DNA from: Heligmosomoides polygyrus polygyrus
Lineage: Eukaryota; Nematoda; Chromadorea; Rhabditida; Heligmosomidae
Assembly (NCBI GenBank): GCA_947396885.1
Contig: OX377204.1
Coordinates: 96,048,728 to 96,112,727, forward strand
Direction: 5' to 3'
Length of the DNA: 64,000 nt
The first letter of the stretch is position 1. The number at the start of each line of letters is the position of its first letter. The notes below the pieces were generated by a model, which did not search any database, had not been told where the DNA came from, and saw only the letters and a program-made list of their open reading frames with translations. Made by a program: the position numbers and the translations under genes. Positions 11,500 to 20,936 of the stretch are shown here, one piece after another.

Positions 11500-11712
11500 C
11501 AATGACTTGCGGTGGCCAGCCGATGAACAAGTCAGCGCTTTATCCTTCCCAGACAAGTCTGGTACCAATTTACCGACCCCAGTCGGAGAAGGTGCGACTG
11601 TCGTGTGCACCCGATACCAGATTCCTCGTTCGGATTTCCCGCCCAGGCCAACCAAGCCTTCCATCCCCCCGGGGTCGGTGAATTGGTTACGCCCTAAGTC
11701 CCATGGTAAATG
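11500..11712. repeat. two SINE pieces in opposite orientation
   Basis: 11500-11581 is a minus-oriented SINE body (CGATGAACAAGTCAGCGCTT). At the GACCCC junction it switches to a plus-oriented head (AGTCGGAGAAGGTGCGACTG, then CGTTCGGATTTCCC) running to about 11712. Inverted joining during retroposition, or an insertion followed by inversion, would give this structure. Confidence 0.65.
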
Positions 11713-12343
11713 GCCGCGTTTGGCAATTTCCTAGTTGGATGGGGCAGTCTGTAGGTCTGCGAAATTGCGAAGACACTGCGGTACTCGGGCATCTTTGCTA
11801 GGGGATAAGATGTTCAATGTGCATCTAGGGATGTCACGCTTCCTGGAAGTCTCTCAACGCTGAAGAATCAAATTTTAAATTTTAAGTCTAACCAAAATTT
11901 CATTTGAAATTGAATTGGTTTTTTTTCAAAAGTTGAATTTCGATTGCAGGTCGGAATACATGCCGTCATATTTGGAAGACTTCCCCAAAGAGAGGTTAGA
12001 GCGAACCTTACGAGTTTCAGTGCTGTCATCTACAGTACCCATCGAATGTCCTGTTCGTTTCAGCCCCTGCCTAACCGCTGTCAAAGACACACAGTCAGAA
12101 GAAGCTGAGCAGCACCAAGTGGAAGGCTCCTAATCTGTTCTCAAATTCGTTAAAGATCTCTAGACATACAGAAGCCTTGTGTTGATTAAAGGTGTTAGCG
12201 AGTACCAGTTCAATACAGTTCTACTCATTTTTGACAATTTTACCATACTTGTATGTACTTTTATTTTTTTCTGAATGCTTTTTAAGCTCACAACTAAGAG
12301 CGTCGTCGGTTGGCTGCTGCTTTGGCCTTGAAACACTTTCAGA
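11713..12343. other. no gene recognised
   Basis: A 72-codon plus-strand frame (11915-12133) has no domain signature. The rest is AT-rich filler. Confidence 0.35.
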
Positions 12344-12503
12344 GGCCGGATTCATCAACAATTAACCCGTGGGTATACGGGTGATAAGGGGTGGAGATAA
12401 GATAAGAGTCAGGTAGAGATAAGGCAAGAGTCAGAGACGCAGGCTTCATTGTGGGTATCTCTATCCCTTATACCCGCGGGTTAGTCGTTGATGAATCCGG
12501 CCC
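12344..12503. repeat. palindromic MITE family G
   Basis: The ends GGCCGGATTCATCAAC and GTTGATGAATCCGGCC are perfect inverted repeats. The interior matches 5065-5219 including the AGAGTCAGAGACGCAGGCTTC stretch. Confidence 0.85.
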
Positions 12504-12580
12504 CAAAACTAGGAGAATGCCAAAGGTTATCATTCGGCTCGGCTTTTATCATTTCACAGTTTATTCCAAATTCCAAAAAA

Positions 12581-12639
12581 AGATCTATCCTAATCGGAGG
12601 GGGCAACGTTGAACTGCCCTTCCGACTAGGGTAGATCCG
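12581..12639. repeat. MITE family D, short copy
   Basis: AGATCTATCCTAATCGGAGG faces its complement TTCCGACTAGGGTAGATCC across a small loop. Other copies are at 15196-15282 and 49861-49967. Confidence 0.7.
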
Positions 12640-13121
12640 AATTAGTGACCCCTTGCCTAGGTCATCCCATACCACATAACCATATCCACTAAATTTATTA
12701 GGTCGTTGCATATGAAATGGCCGATTTCTCTACCTCAACTTCTGGATGGTTTTTCGTAGCTACGAACGCTCTCGTTTCGGGCGTTGTATGTGGTTTCTGA
12801 ATACGCAGAAACTCCGCTTTCTTACTGTGTAGCTTCTGTGGCATAATTGCCTCTTGTCGAGCTATTGACGTCGTTTTTACAGTATGAATCAACGTGACAT
12901 TCGGGAGCTCTACTTTTATAAATGGACACGCACCCGCACGTTTCAGAAATTGCCGTCCTGAAAGTGGATGAATTGGGAACGAAACTGCCACAACCAGCAA
13001 GCATATTCGCAAGTTCTTTCCCGTACCGATTGCCATTTTTTCGAGCATTTAGATCATGATGTGCAGGATAAAACTTTCAGCAACCAAGATGATCTCGAAA
13101 ATGGCCTTTTATGTTTTATTA
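12640..13121. other. no gene recognised
   Basis: Minus-strand frames of up to 116 codons overlap here but lack recognisable domains and splice context. Confidence 0.3.
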
Positions 13122-13414
13122 AGGATAATAAGAGGATAAAGGACGGCGTTACTCAATCCCTTTTGGGATGCGCCACGCATTCTACTTCTACGGGATGTCG
13201 TGAAGGCGATTTAAATGCGTATTTGGCCATACAATGATTTGCGGTGGTTAGCCGATGAACAAGTCAGCGCTTTACCCTTCCCAGACAAGTCGGGTACCAA
13301 TTTATCGACCCCGGATGGGTGGAAGGCTTGGTTGGCCTGGGCGGGATATCCGAACCAGCAATCTGGTACCGGGTGCAGGCGACAGTCGGCGCCTCCTCCG
13401 ACTGCGCTACACGC
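13122..13414 (-). repeat. tRNA-derived SINE, near full length
   Basis: Read on the minus strand: a head with GTAGCGCAGTCGGAGGAGGC near 13390-13412, the B-box-like TGGTTCGGATATCCC, then the body, the 'GCGTGGCGCATCCC' region and a CTTTATCC tail at about 13130. It is over 85% like the 7515-7800 copy by eye. Plus-strand frames over it are not genes. Confidence 0.8.
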
Positions 13415-13603
13415 GCCCATGTTTTATTAATTCTCGTAATTCTAATTTTTACAAAGATGGAATGCCTAAGCTATTATCGTCTTGGGAAAACTGTACTAAT
13501 TGCATTGGTGCCTATCACGATTAGCAAACTTCCTTCCGAGCAATGTTATGATCTGTCAATATTTTCGGTCAAAATCGGCCATTTCACATGCAACGACCTA
13601 ATA

Positions 13604-14394
13604 TTAGGGGAGGGGGGGGGGGGGGGGCAAAAGTAATGAGGCAATTTGAAAAAAATCTTTATCTCTTTATAACTCAATTACAACTCAACGATGCTGAGGA
13701 GTGTATTTGCCATTAAGGGCAAGGACCTTGCTGCCATCGCTCAGCCAACTTCCTGATCCCACCCTTCCAAAACTGCTTGGGCCTGATGTTGATCAACTGC
13801 TCGACATGGTTGTCAAGGACTGATTGGGTTCTTGTGTCCCTTCCACTAGGAAGTCCTGTAGGCTCAAGAAGTAGTGGTAGTCGCATGGAGAGATGTCCGG
13901 CGAATACGGTGGATGAAGCATGTGAACGTAGCCCAGCTGGCCAAGCTCATCCGTGCTTACTTGTTCCCGATGGGGTGCGGCGTTGTCGAAGAGGAGGACC
14001 TTCTTGAAGCGCTGAGACCGAATAAGTGCGAGTCGCCGGTCCATCTCTTCTATTTCGTTCACCGTGGTCATGGAGTCTATCGTCGTACTATTGGAAAACA
14101 GCTTCCAGTATAGCGGTCCATGGGCGCAGACCCAAAAGCTCTGAAGGTGCTTCTCGCCGTGAACATCTCGCAGAACGAAGGTCGGTAACAGGTCACCAGG
14201 CCTCACCCAGACTCGCTGCTTGGAAGGGTTAAGGTAGAACACGTACTTCTCATCTGGCGTGAATATTGAGCCCAGGCTGCTCGGGGTTGGGAATTGGGCG
14301 AGATCTGCGCGACACAGGTCGACTCGTCAGCCACGAGATATATGTATGGACACGGCATGGAGTGTCTCATTACTTTTGCCCCCCCCCCCCCTAA
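13604..14394 (-). mobile_element. deleted mariner-like element with poly-G ends
   Basis: Ends read TTAGGGG followed by a long G run and GCAAAAGTAATGAG, mirrored at 14364-14394, with TA on each side. The minus frame 14242-13793 carries the C-terminal half of a mariner transposase: LLFDNAAPH (second catalytic Asp), then HPPYSPDISPCDYHYF exactly 34 residues later (third Asp), so DD34D. The DNA-binding domain and the first Asp are missing, and 791 bp is well short of a normal ~1.3 kb mariner. It is therefore an internally deleted, nonautonomous copy. Confidence 0.85.
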
Positions 14395-15195
14395 TAAATG
14401 AAGGGCCTCATCGCAGTATGGGACAGCAGCTGCTGAAACTCTCGAAGAACGTCAAGGTATGTAATGGAGACGCAAAAACTGCATATGCCCCCCCCCCCCC
14501 CGATTGGATACATCCAAGAATTACTAAACTGAAAAAATGACACCGAAGAAGATGTCGGCGGTCCCGAGTTCAAGGAACAATGATTCAGGATGCTGGATCG
14601 TGGATGTATCCGAGTCCACGCCTAACTGGAGTGATTTTTAATCGACGGTTCAGAAACTGAAAACGAGCAGAGAGACTGCCTCGCTCCACCCAATAACCAT
14701 GACCGTATATGGCAATTCACAAGGAAAAGGAAAAAAGGAACGTTGGCGCAAAAAATTGGAGAAAATTCACTGATAATAGGTAGATAAGCGAAAAAAAAGC
14801 ACAACCGATAGCAGCTACACGGCAAGTTCTACACCCCGGTAAGTCCAGGATATCTACCCAGACTGGGCAAACCTTCAGGCATTGCCACAAACAAGGTTAC
14901 TAGAGCTGTTTATTATCAGCAACACACACTCAGATCACGGCTAGATCAGGCGCAGAACAAGTCACATTGAACAACTCATCCACGTGCAGATGAATATCAA
15001 TTAATTTAAAAAATTACATCAAAATACGACGATATAAATAGGTCATAAATAGCATAAACAACTCTATCAGTCATCACAATGACAGTCAGTACTGGTAGCA
15101 GATCTTGTAGCCACACGACGTCATACAGCAGGACGGTTGAACCTGAAGAATAAACCACGATTACGTCCGTTCTCATAGTAAAATGGTAGCGTGAG
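14395..15195. other. no gene; poly-C hairpin element near 14480-14620
   Basis: A C run followed by GATTGGATACATCCA is answered by TGGATGTATCCGAGTC about 100 bp later, suggesting another small palindromic element. No gene is visible. Confidence 0.4.
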
Positions 15196-15282
15196 CGGGA
15201 TCTATCCTAGTCCGAGGGGGGGGGGGGCGTACGGATACAACTGCTACCTTAGGATTGCCCCTCCCGATTAGGATAGACCCGC
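15196..15282. repeat. MITE family D
   Basis: GGGATCTATCCTAGTCCGAG plus a G run is mirrored by CCCCTCCCGATTAGGATAGACCCG. The interior is about 40 bp. Confidence 0.7.
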
Positions 15283-15534
15283 ATGGGCCTTATAATGAAT
15301 GTCGTGATCCACATTCTTCTGTGGACGCGCTGATCTAGAAAATCATATGCACAGCAAAGAGAAAGGCCTGGTCTATTAACTGCTAGGATGGAAACGAAGT
15401 CCGCGCCGTTTTTTAAACATTCTATATTCAACAAGCATTTTTCAGTTCTACGCACCAGCAAATCATCAACAACATCCGGTTTCCCCTTATTTATTGCCAA
15501 GGTTGCCAGTACGTGACTATCAGGGCGCGTCAAA

Positions 15535-16271
15535 GCGACTACCAGGTGTCTTCCAGGTGACTGCTGGGTGACTGTAAGGTGACTTCTAGGCCAATTCTAG
15601 GTGATTGCTACTTGAGTGCTAGATAACTCAACCAGGGGCCGGATTCATCACCGACTTACAAATACAATCAAAACCTATTAGACGCCTCACGTTTTGCTGC
15701 TAGTCATCTGTTAGTCACCTAGAGGTCACCTAGAATTCGCTTAAAAGTTACCTGGTAGTCACCTAATAGTGTAGTCTCCTAGAAGTCACCTGGGACCAAA
15801 TTCATCAACGACATAGAGCAATTTAACGGAGAAAACACAGCAGAAATCCCTGATAGCGCGCTGAAATGTTTCACCACATCGCTTGATAAGCCGCGCTATC
15901 AGGGATTTCGGCTGTATGTTCTCCGATAAACTGCTGTAAGTCGTTGATGAATTTGGTCCTAGGTGACTTCTAGGACACCGCACTATTAGGTGACTACCAG
16001 GTTACTTTTCAGTGAATTCTAGGTGACCTCCAGGTGACTAAGAAATGACTAGCAGCAGAACTTGAGGCGTCTAATAGGTTTTAATTGACTGGCTGATTTA
16101 CTACATGTGATACCACATGTGGAAAAAAACGACAACAAAACGTTTAAAAAAGAAACAATCAGCGTAAATCCATGGTGACTTTTAGGAGACTATCATGTGA
16201 CCTCTGGGTGACCATTAGGGGACCTCTAGGTGACTTCTGGGTGTATTCAACGTGACTTATAGGTGACTACC
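15535..16271. repeat. foldback element with AGGTGACT minisatellite arms
   Basis: 15650-15788 and 15959-16087 are inverted copies of each other, running from CAATCAAAACCTATTAGACG to a series of TAGTCACCTAG units. Outside and within the arms, degenerate 8-12 bp units of AGGTGACTNCT repeat many times (15535-15640 and 16175-16270). A family E MITE sits precisely at the centre. Confidence 0.75.
15789..15958. repeat. MITE family E at a foldback centre
   Basis: ACCAAATTCATCAACGACAT faces GTCGTTGATGAATTTGGTCC. The arms contain 'AGCAATTTAACGGAGAAAAC' and 'GCTATCAGGGATTTCGGCTG'. Confidence 0.8.
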
Positions 16272-16443
16272 AAGGGCCGGATTCATCAACCACCTACAGC
16301 AATTTAACAGAGAAAATACAGCAGAAATCCTTGATACCGCGGCGAAATGTTTCACCATATCGCTTGATAAGCCGCGCTATCAGCGATTTCGGCTGTATTT
16401 GCTCTGTTAAATTGCTGTAAGTCGTGGTGAATCCGATCCCAGG
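16272..16443. repeat. MITE family E
   Basis: GGGCCGGATTCATCAACCAC faces GTCGTGGTGAATCCGATCCC, with about 60 bp of well paired stem on each side. Confidence 0.85.
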
Positions 16444-16684
16444 TGTCCAAATGGATTTTTTTTTAGAATATTTTATGCTATTAATCAAATAAAAATCGTG
16501 AGATCCTAATCTCCTACGTTCGGTACTGTTGCTAAGGTCAGATTTTTCTGTCTGCCTATGTTTTGCATCGTTAATTTTTAGGACATCGAAGTGGAGCGCC
16601 CAGAAGACAAAAACTATTTTTACCAACAACTCCCACTATGTGGTTAAATTTGTTTGGACAACGCTATATGCTATTCGAAATAGA
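16444..16684. other. no gene recognised
   Basis: AT-rich spacer between a MITE and a LINE fragment. Confidence 0.35.
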
Positions 16685-17012
16685 GTGCTTTGCTCTATCA
16701 AAAAGTTCGAAGATCAGATACGCTGTCGCGTGGGCCAAGTCGTCGAAAATTAGGTGGGCCGGTCACGTAATGCGTTTCGCAAACACCCGCTGGACAAGAG
16801 CCATCACCGACTGGATTCCGCGGGATGTCAAAAGAACACCAGGACGCCCATCAACGCGTTGGTCGGACTTCTTCGTGAAAGCCCTGAACGACCGATATGA
16901 TGCTCTTCGTGACCCCTAGCGAGAAGCATCCATTGGAGCACTCTGGCACGCGACAGGGACGAATGGAAACGCTGCTGGCGCCCGCTCGAGCAAGACGACA
17001 GGTGATACAGGT
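16685..17012 (+). mobile_element. 5'-truncated RTE-like LINE, family 1
   Basis: Matches the last ~110 codons and 3' end of the LINE at 21862-24636: the [16 protein letters not shown] block, [20 protein letters not shown], and the 3' end GACAGGTGATACAGGTGAT. It has a stop at 16917. The very short retained 3' end is typical of abortive target-primed reverse transcription. Confidence 0.85.
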
Positions 17013-17589
17013 GATCAAAAAGTGCCTTGCATTTGTTTATTGATGGTAATTTTTGTCAATTTTTAGCGGAATATTAGGAGAAAATGAGCTGTCAGTCAAG
17101 GTCAATTTTTTGTTGCTACTTACTGATCGTTGGTCACGGTATTTCAAAGCGTAAACCAAGAGCTACGTCCGGAATGAATAAAATAAAATAAACAAAAAAT
17201 CACTAAAAAACTTTCCGAGAGATTCAGAATAAAATGTTCAAAAAAGGCGGGGACTTAGTTTTCAACCGCGCTTGCGATGCTTGTATCACACGGGAAATAC
17301 TTCTGAAGTTTTTCTAACGTTCTATTCAGCCTTACAATTAAAATAATTGTAAACGAAATACCGTATTCTCGCGTCCTAGGCAATCGCTGTCCGAATTACA
17401 GGCATCGGCGTGCGAGAACAGACAGTTCAGGCCAGCATTCGCGTCGGCAGGACACTGTGGCGTGCCGGTGATGCCTAAATAGGAGCTCTGTAGAACCATA
17501 AAGGATGATCCAATGAGAATTTCCAGTCTAGAAGTGGTATAGGTGACCGAAGTGCATTTGAAAAACAGAATTGAAATAAAAATACACTA
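17013..17589. other. no gene recognised
   Basis: AT-rich sequence with no supported feature. It lies between a LINE end and a satellite array. Confidence 0.4.
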
Positions 17590-18560
17590 AAGAAGGGGTT
17601 TTGGCGTTAAAATGGCATAGCTCCACCCACTTCCTTCCATGTTCCCGCCCCTTTTGTCATAGTCCCGCCCATTACGGCACCAACTGTTGTAAATCTTATT
17701 TCACTACGCCAGTTGTTTCTTCTCAGCGTTGAAGATCCATCTGTAAATAACATAGCTCCACCCACTTCTTTCCGCGACCCCGCCCCTTTTGTCCTGATCC
17801 CGCCCACTATGGTAACTACTGTCTACAGTCTTATCCCACCACACTACCTGTTTCTCCTTAACGTTGAAGATCCATTTCTAAATAACACAGCTCCACCCAC
17901 TTCCTTCCACGACCCCGCCCCTTTCTCATGAATCCCCATTAAGTCGCCTCCTGGCTTCAAACTTATCCCACCACACTAGCTGTTTCCCCGTGACGTTGAA
18001 GATCCATCTCTAGATAACACAGCTCCACCCACTTCCTTCCACGACCCCGCTCCTTTTGTCATAGTCCCGCCCATTACGCTACCTACTGTTGTAAATCTTA
18101 TTTCACCACGCCAGCTGTTTCTTCTCAGCGTTGAAGATCCATCTTTAAATAACACAGCTCCACCCACTTCTTTCCACGACCACGCCCCTTTTGTCATAGC
18201 CCCGTCCATTACGCCACCTACTGCCTCCAGTCTTATCTCACCACGCCAGCTGTTTCTCCTCAGCGTTGGAGACCTACCTCCAAATAACGTAGCTCCACCC
18301 ACTTTCTTCCACGACCCCGCCCCTTTTTCTTGGTCACGCCCCTTTTGTCATGGTCTACTATCTACAGTCTTACCCCACCACGCCAGCTGTTTCTCCTTAA
18401 CGTTGAAGATCCATCTCTAAATAACATAACTCCACCCACTTCTTTCCACGACTCCGCCCTTTGTCGTAGTTCCGCCCATTATTCCGTCTACTGGTTGCAA
18501 TCTTATCCCACCAGGTTAGCCGTTTCTCCTCAGCTTTGTACAGCCATTACCGATTAATAT
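17590..18560. repeat. satellite array, about 135-bp unit, 7 copies
   Basis: The word GCTCCACCCACTTC recurs at about 17617, 17756, 17892, 18024, 18158, 18293 and 18430. Each unit also has GACCCCGCCCCTTTTGTCAT, a CCCGCCCATTA block and CAGCGTTGAAGATCCATCTC. Open frames on both strands across the array are products of the repeat, not genes. CCGCCC and CACCC words make it look like a string of GC boxes. Confidence 0.9.
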
Positions 18561-20640
18561 GGTTAGGACTCCACCCAGTTTCTTCATTCTCCGTCCACTT
18601 CGTTGAATCGTCACGTTCGACTCCGCCTTCATTGCCTTTAATAGATTACTTTTGCTTCTGTCTCAACATAGCCACGCCCACTTCAAGGACAATTAATTCA
18701 GTCATTTCATGTTTTGAGCCCCAAAATACAAATTTAATGTCGAAAATTAACGAAAAGTAGTGACTGCGCAACGCTCCGCCTTGACTCCGCCCATTTTCTC
18801 TACACCCGCCTAAATGATAGCGCTCCTATTCAATAATGACTTCAAGAGTAATAAGAGATTCACGTTAGTGAGTTTGTGCCTTGGCGCAGCCAAATTTGTC
18901 TGAGCAATAGCTCCTCCCGCATTTCTGACATAGCTCCGCCCAAATCGTTCTTACTTGGATATCCTGAGCTGTAGCTCACTGCTTTAACGTACCCTCTTGT
19001 TTTGTATGCATTCGGGACGTTCTTTTATACAGCAGTACCGGGCGCCATAGCTCCTCCCATTTTTCGTAAGTCTTTGACAAAGGCGACTGCTTTGCTCATT
19101 TTCGGTACTATAGGAGAGCCCTTCCTGGGCGTGTCCTACTAGCGGGTACAAAGCAAAACCAACCAATCATAGACTCGGTCGATCGCACAACCCTCGCTGA
19201 ACTGCGCCCTTTGGCCACGTTCAGAGACACTGCCCTTCTAGCATCACTTTTTTATAAGCCACGCCCACAACTCCACCCACTTCGTTGCATTTTGTTGCCG
19301 ACGGCCCATACTTCCGCCAATTTTTCTCCAACTCTACCGTCCACAAAGCCGATAAGTCCATAACAAGCCGCTCTTCGCAGGTAACGCTTTAGGTACTAAT
19401 GAAAAAGTGTCCCTGGGCGTGTACAGGTGGCGCTTGCGAGAGAAAACCAATCAGTCACCAGCATCGGTAAGATGAACTAGCCAATGACAGACTTCGGTGA
19501 ATGAGACTCTTGTACATAGTCAGAAACACTGCCCCTATAGTATCGTTTTCTAATATAACCACGCCCATATGCACTATAGCTCCACCCACATAATCATCCC
19601 TCCTGGAGACTCCATGTTTCTGCTCATGTTTCTCCAGTACCAATCAATATCGCAAGAGCTCAAAAAATCGTATCACTTGTACTGCCCCAAAAGCACCACC
19701 ATTTAGTATAGCCACGCCCACTTGCACCATAACTCCGCCCACTTCGTCACAATTCGCCTCTGATTGCTCCATGTTTCCGCCCTTTTTTCTCTAACTTTAC
19801 CATCTGCAAAGCCGATAAAACCATAACAAGCCGCGCTTCGCAGGTTTTGGGTACTAATGGAAAAGTGTCCCTGGGCGTGTACAGTTGGCGCTTGCGAGAA
19901 AAAACCAGCCAATCACAGATATTGAAGAGAAACCAGCCAATTGCAGGCATCGCTTGAGTGCGGTCTTGTGCACGCCTAGTTACAATGCCCTAATAGGGTC
20001 ACTTTTTAATATAGCCACACCCACTCCAAACATAACCCCGCCTACTTCATCACATTTTGCCGCCGATGGGCGTGTGATTCCACCAATTTTACCACAAGAC
20101 GAACTTGCCAATGACAGAGCTCATGTACAGCGGCACTTGTATACGCCCAGGGACAATGCCCAGTAGCATATCTTTAATGTGGCCACACCCTTTTGCATCG
20201 TAACTCCGCCCACTTCGTCATATTTCGCTGCTAATGGCTTCATGTTGCCTCTTTTTTTTTTCTCCAACGTTACTGTACACAAAGCGATAAGTCCATACCC
20301 GCCCACTCCTCCAAGGAAACATGCTCGGTACTAATGGAAAAGTGTCCCTGGGCGTATACAAGCGTCGAGTGCAAGGAAAATCCAACCACTCCCAGGTATT
20401 GGTCAATCGCGCAAGAGGAAACAAAAACGAGGTCCGATGTCAACGCCTTGGGTGATTTGCAGGTTTGGGGATACTGTATCAGGCGCGGGAACATTCAAAC
20501 GGCAGCAGGTGATTAGTTATAATTGCTATCACACGGTCCAGGGACGGTGCCCCAATAGCATGATTTTTAATATAGCCACGCCCATTTTCACCATAACTCC
20601 GCCCTCTTAGTCACATTTTGCTGCTGGTTGTGCCACGAAA
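18561..20640. repeat. degenerate GC-box / CCAAT repeat field
   Basis: A looser repeat follows the array. 'TATAGCCACGCCCACTTGCA' then ATAACTCCGCCCACTTCGTC recurs near 19250, 19555, 19710, 20010, 20180 and 20570. A second module, CCCTGGGCGTGTACA then an AAACCAATCA-type word, recurs near 19130, 19410, 19870, 20145 and 20345. It is non-coding on both strands. Higher-order spacing is irregular, 150-460 bp. Confidence 0.75.
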
Positions 20641-20712
20641 CATAAATTTCTTACCGAAAATCGACGGAAACCTCGAGTTTAAAACTTAAGCATGCAGTGA
20701 GGATGAACTGAA

Positions 20713-20936
20713 TCAACTGAGTAGGAACCAAAGTAACGAAAACCGGCACGAAAACACCGTACCAGAAGAGCCGCACGTCGCCTGACAGCTGGCCAGCGAC
20801 TGGAAATTGTTCGCGTTTCCGCCACAGCCGGAGTAGATGAAGCGTTTGCACGAGGCCGACGACGAGTCGTAGTAGAAGCGTGTCGTCGGCGCCGTACACG
20901 AGCCGACCGTCAACGGCAACGAACAGAGGGATGTGC
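20713..20936 (-). CDS. exon 6: Kunitz/BPTI domain
   Basis: Acceptor CGCTCTGCAG|GC. Cysteines at 163, 172, 188, 196, 209 and 213 match the Kunitz spacing exactly; the FYYD core and FIYSGCGGNANNF block are classic. The residue after the second Cys, which sets protease specificity (P1), is Thr173 rather than Lys or Arg, so trypsin is not the obvious target. After the last Cys come 19 residues and TGA at 20715-20713. Confidence 0.9.

Noticed and set aside
17607..18557. Frames of 60-108 codons with repeated GGAxTKGAGSWKEVGGA-like units
   Set aside because: Products of the 135-bp satellite, open on both strands.
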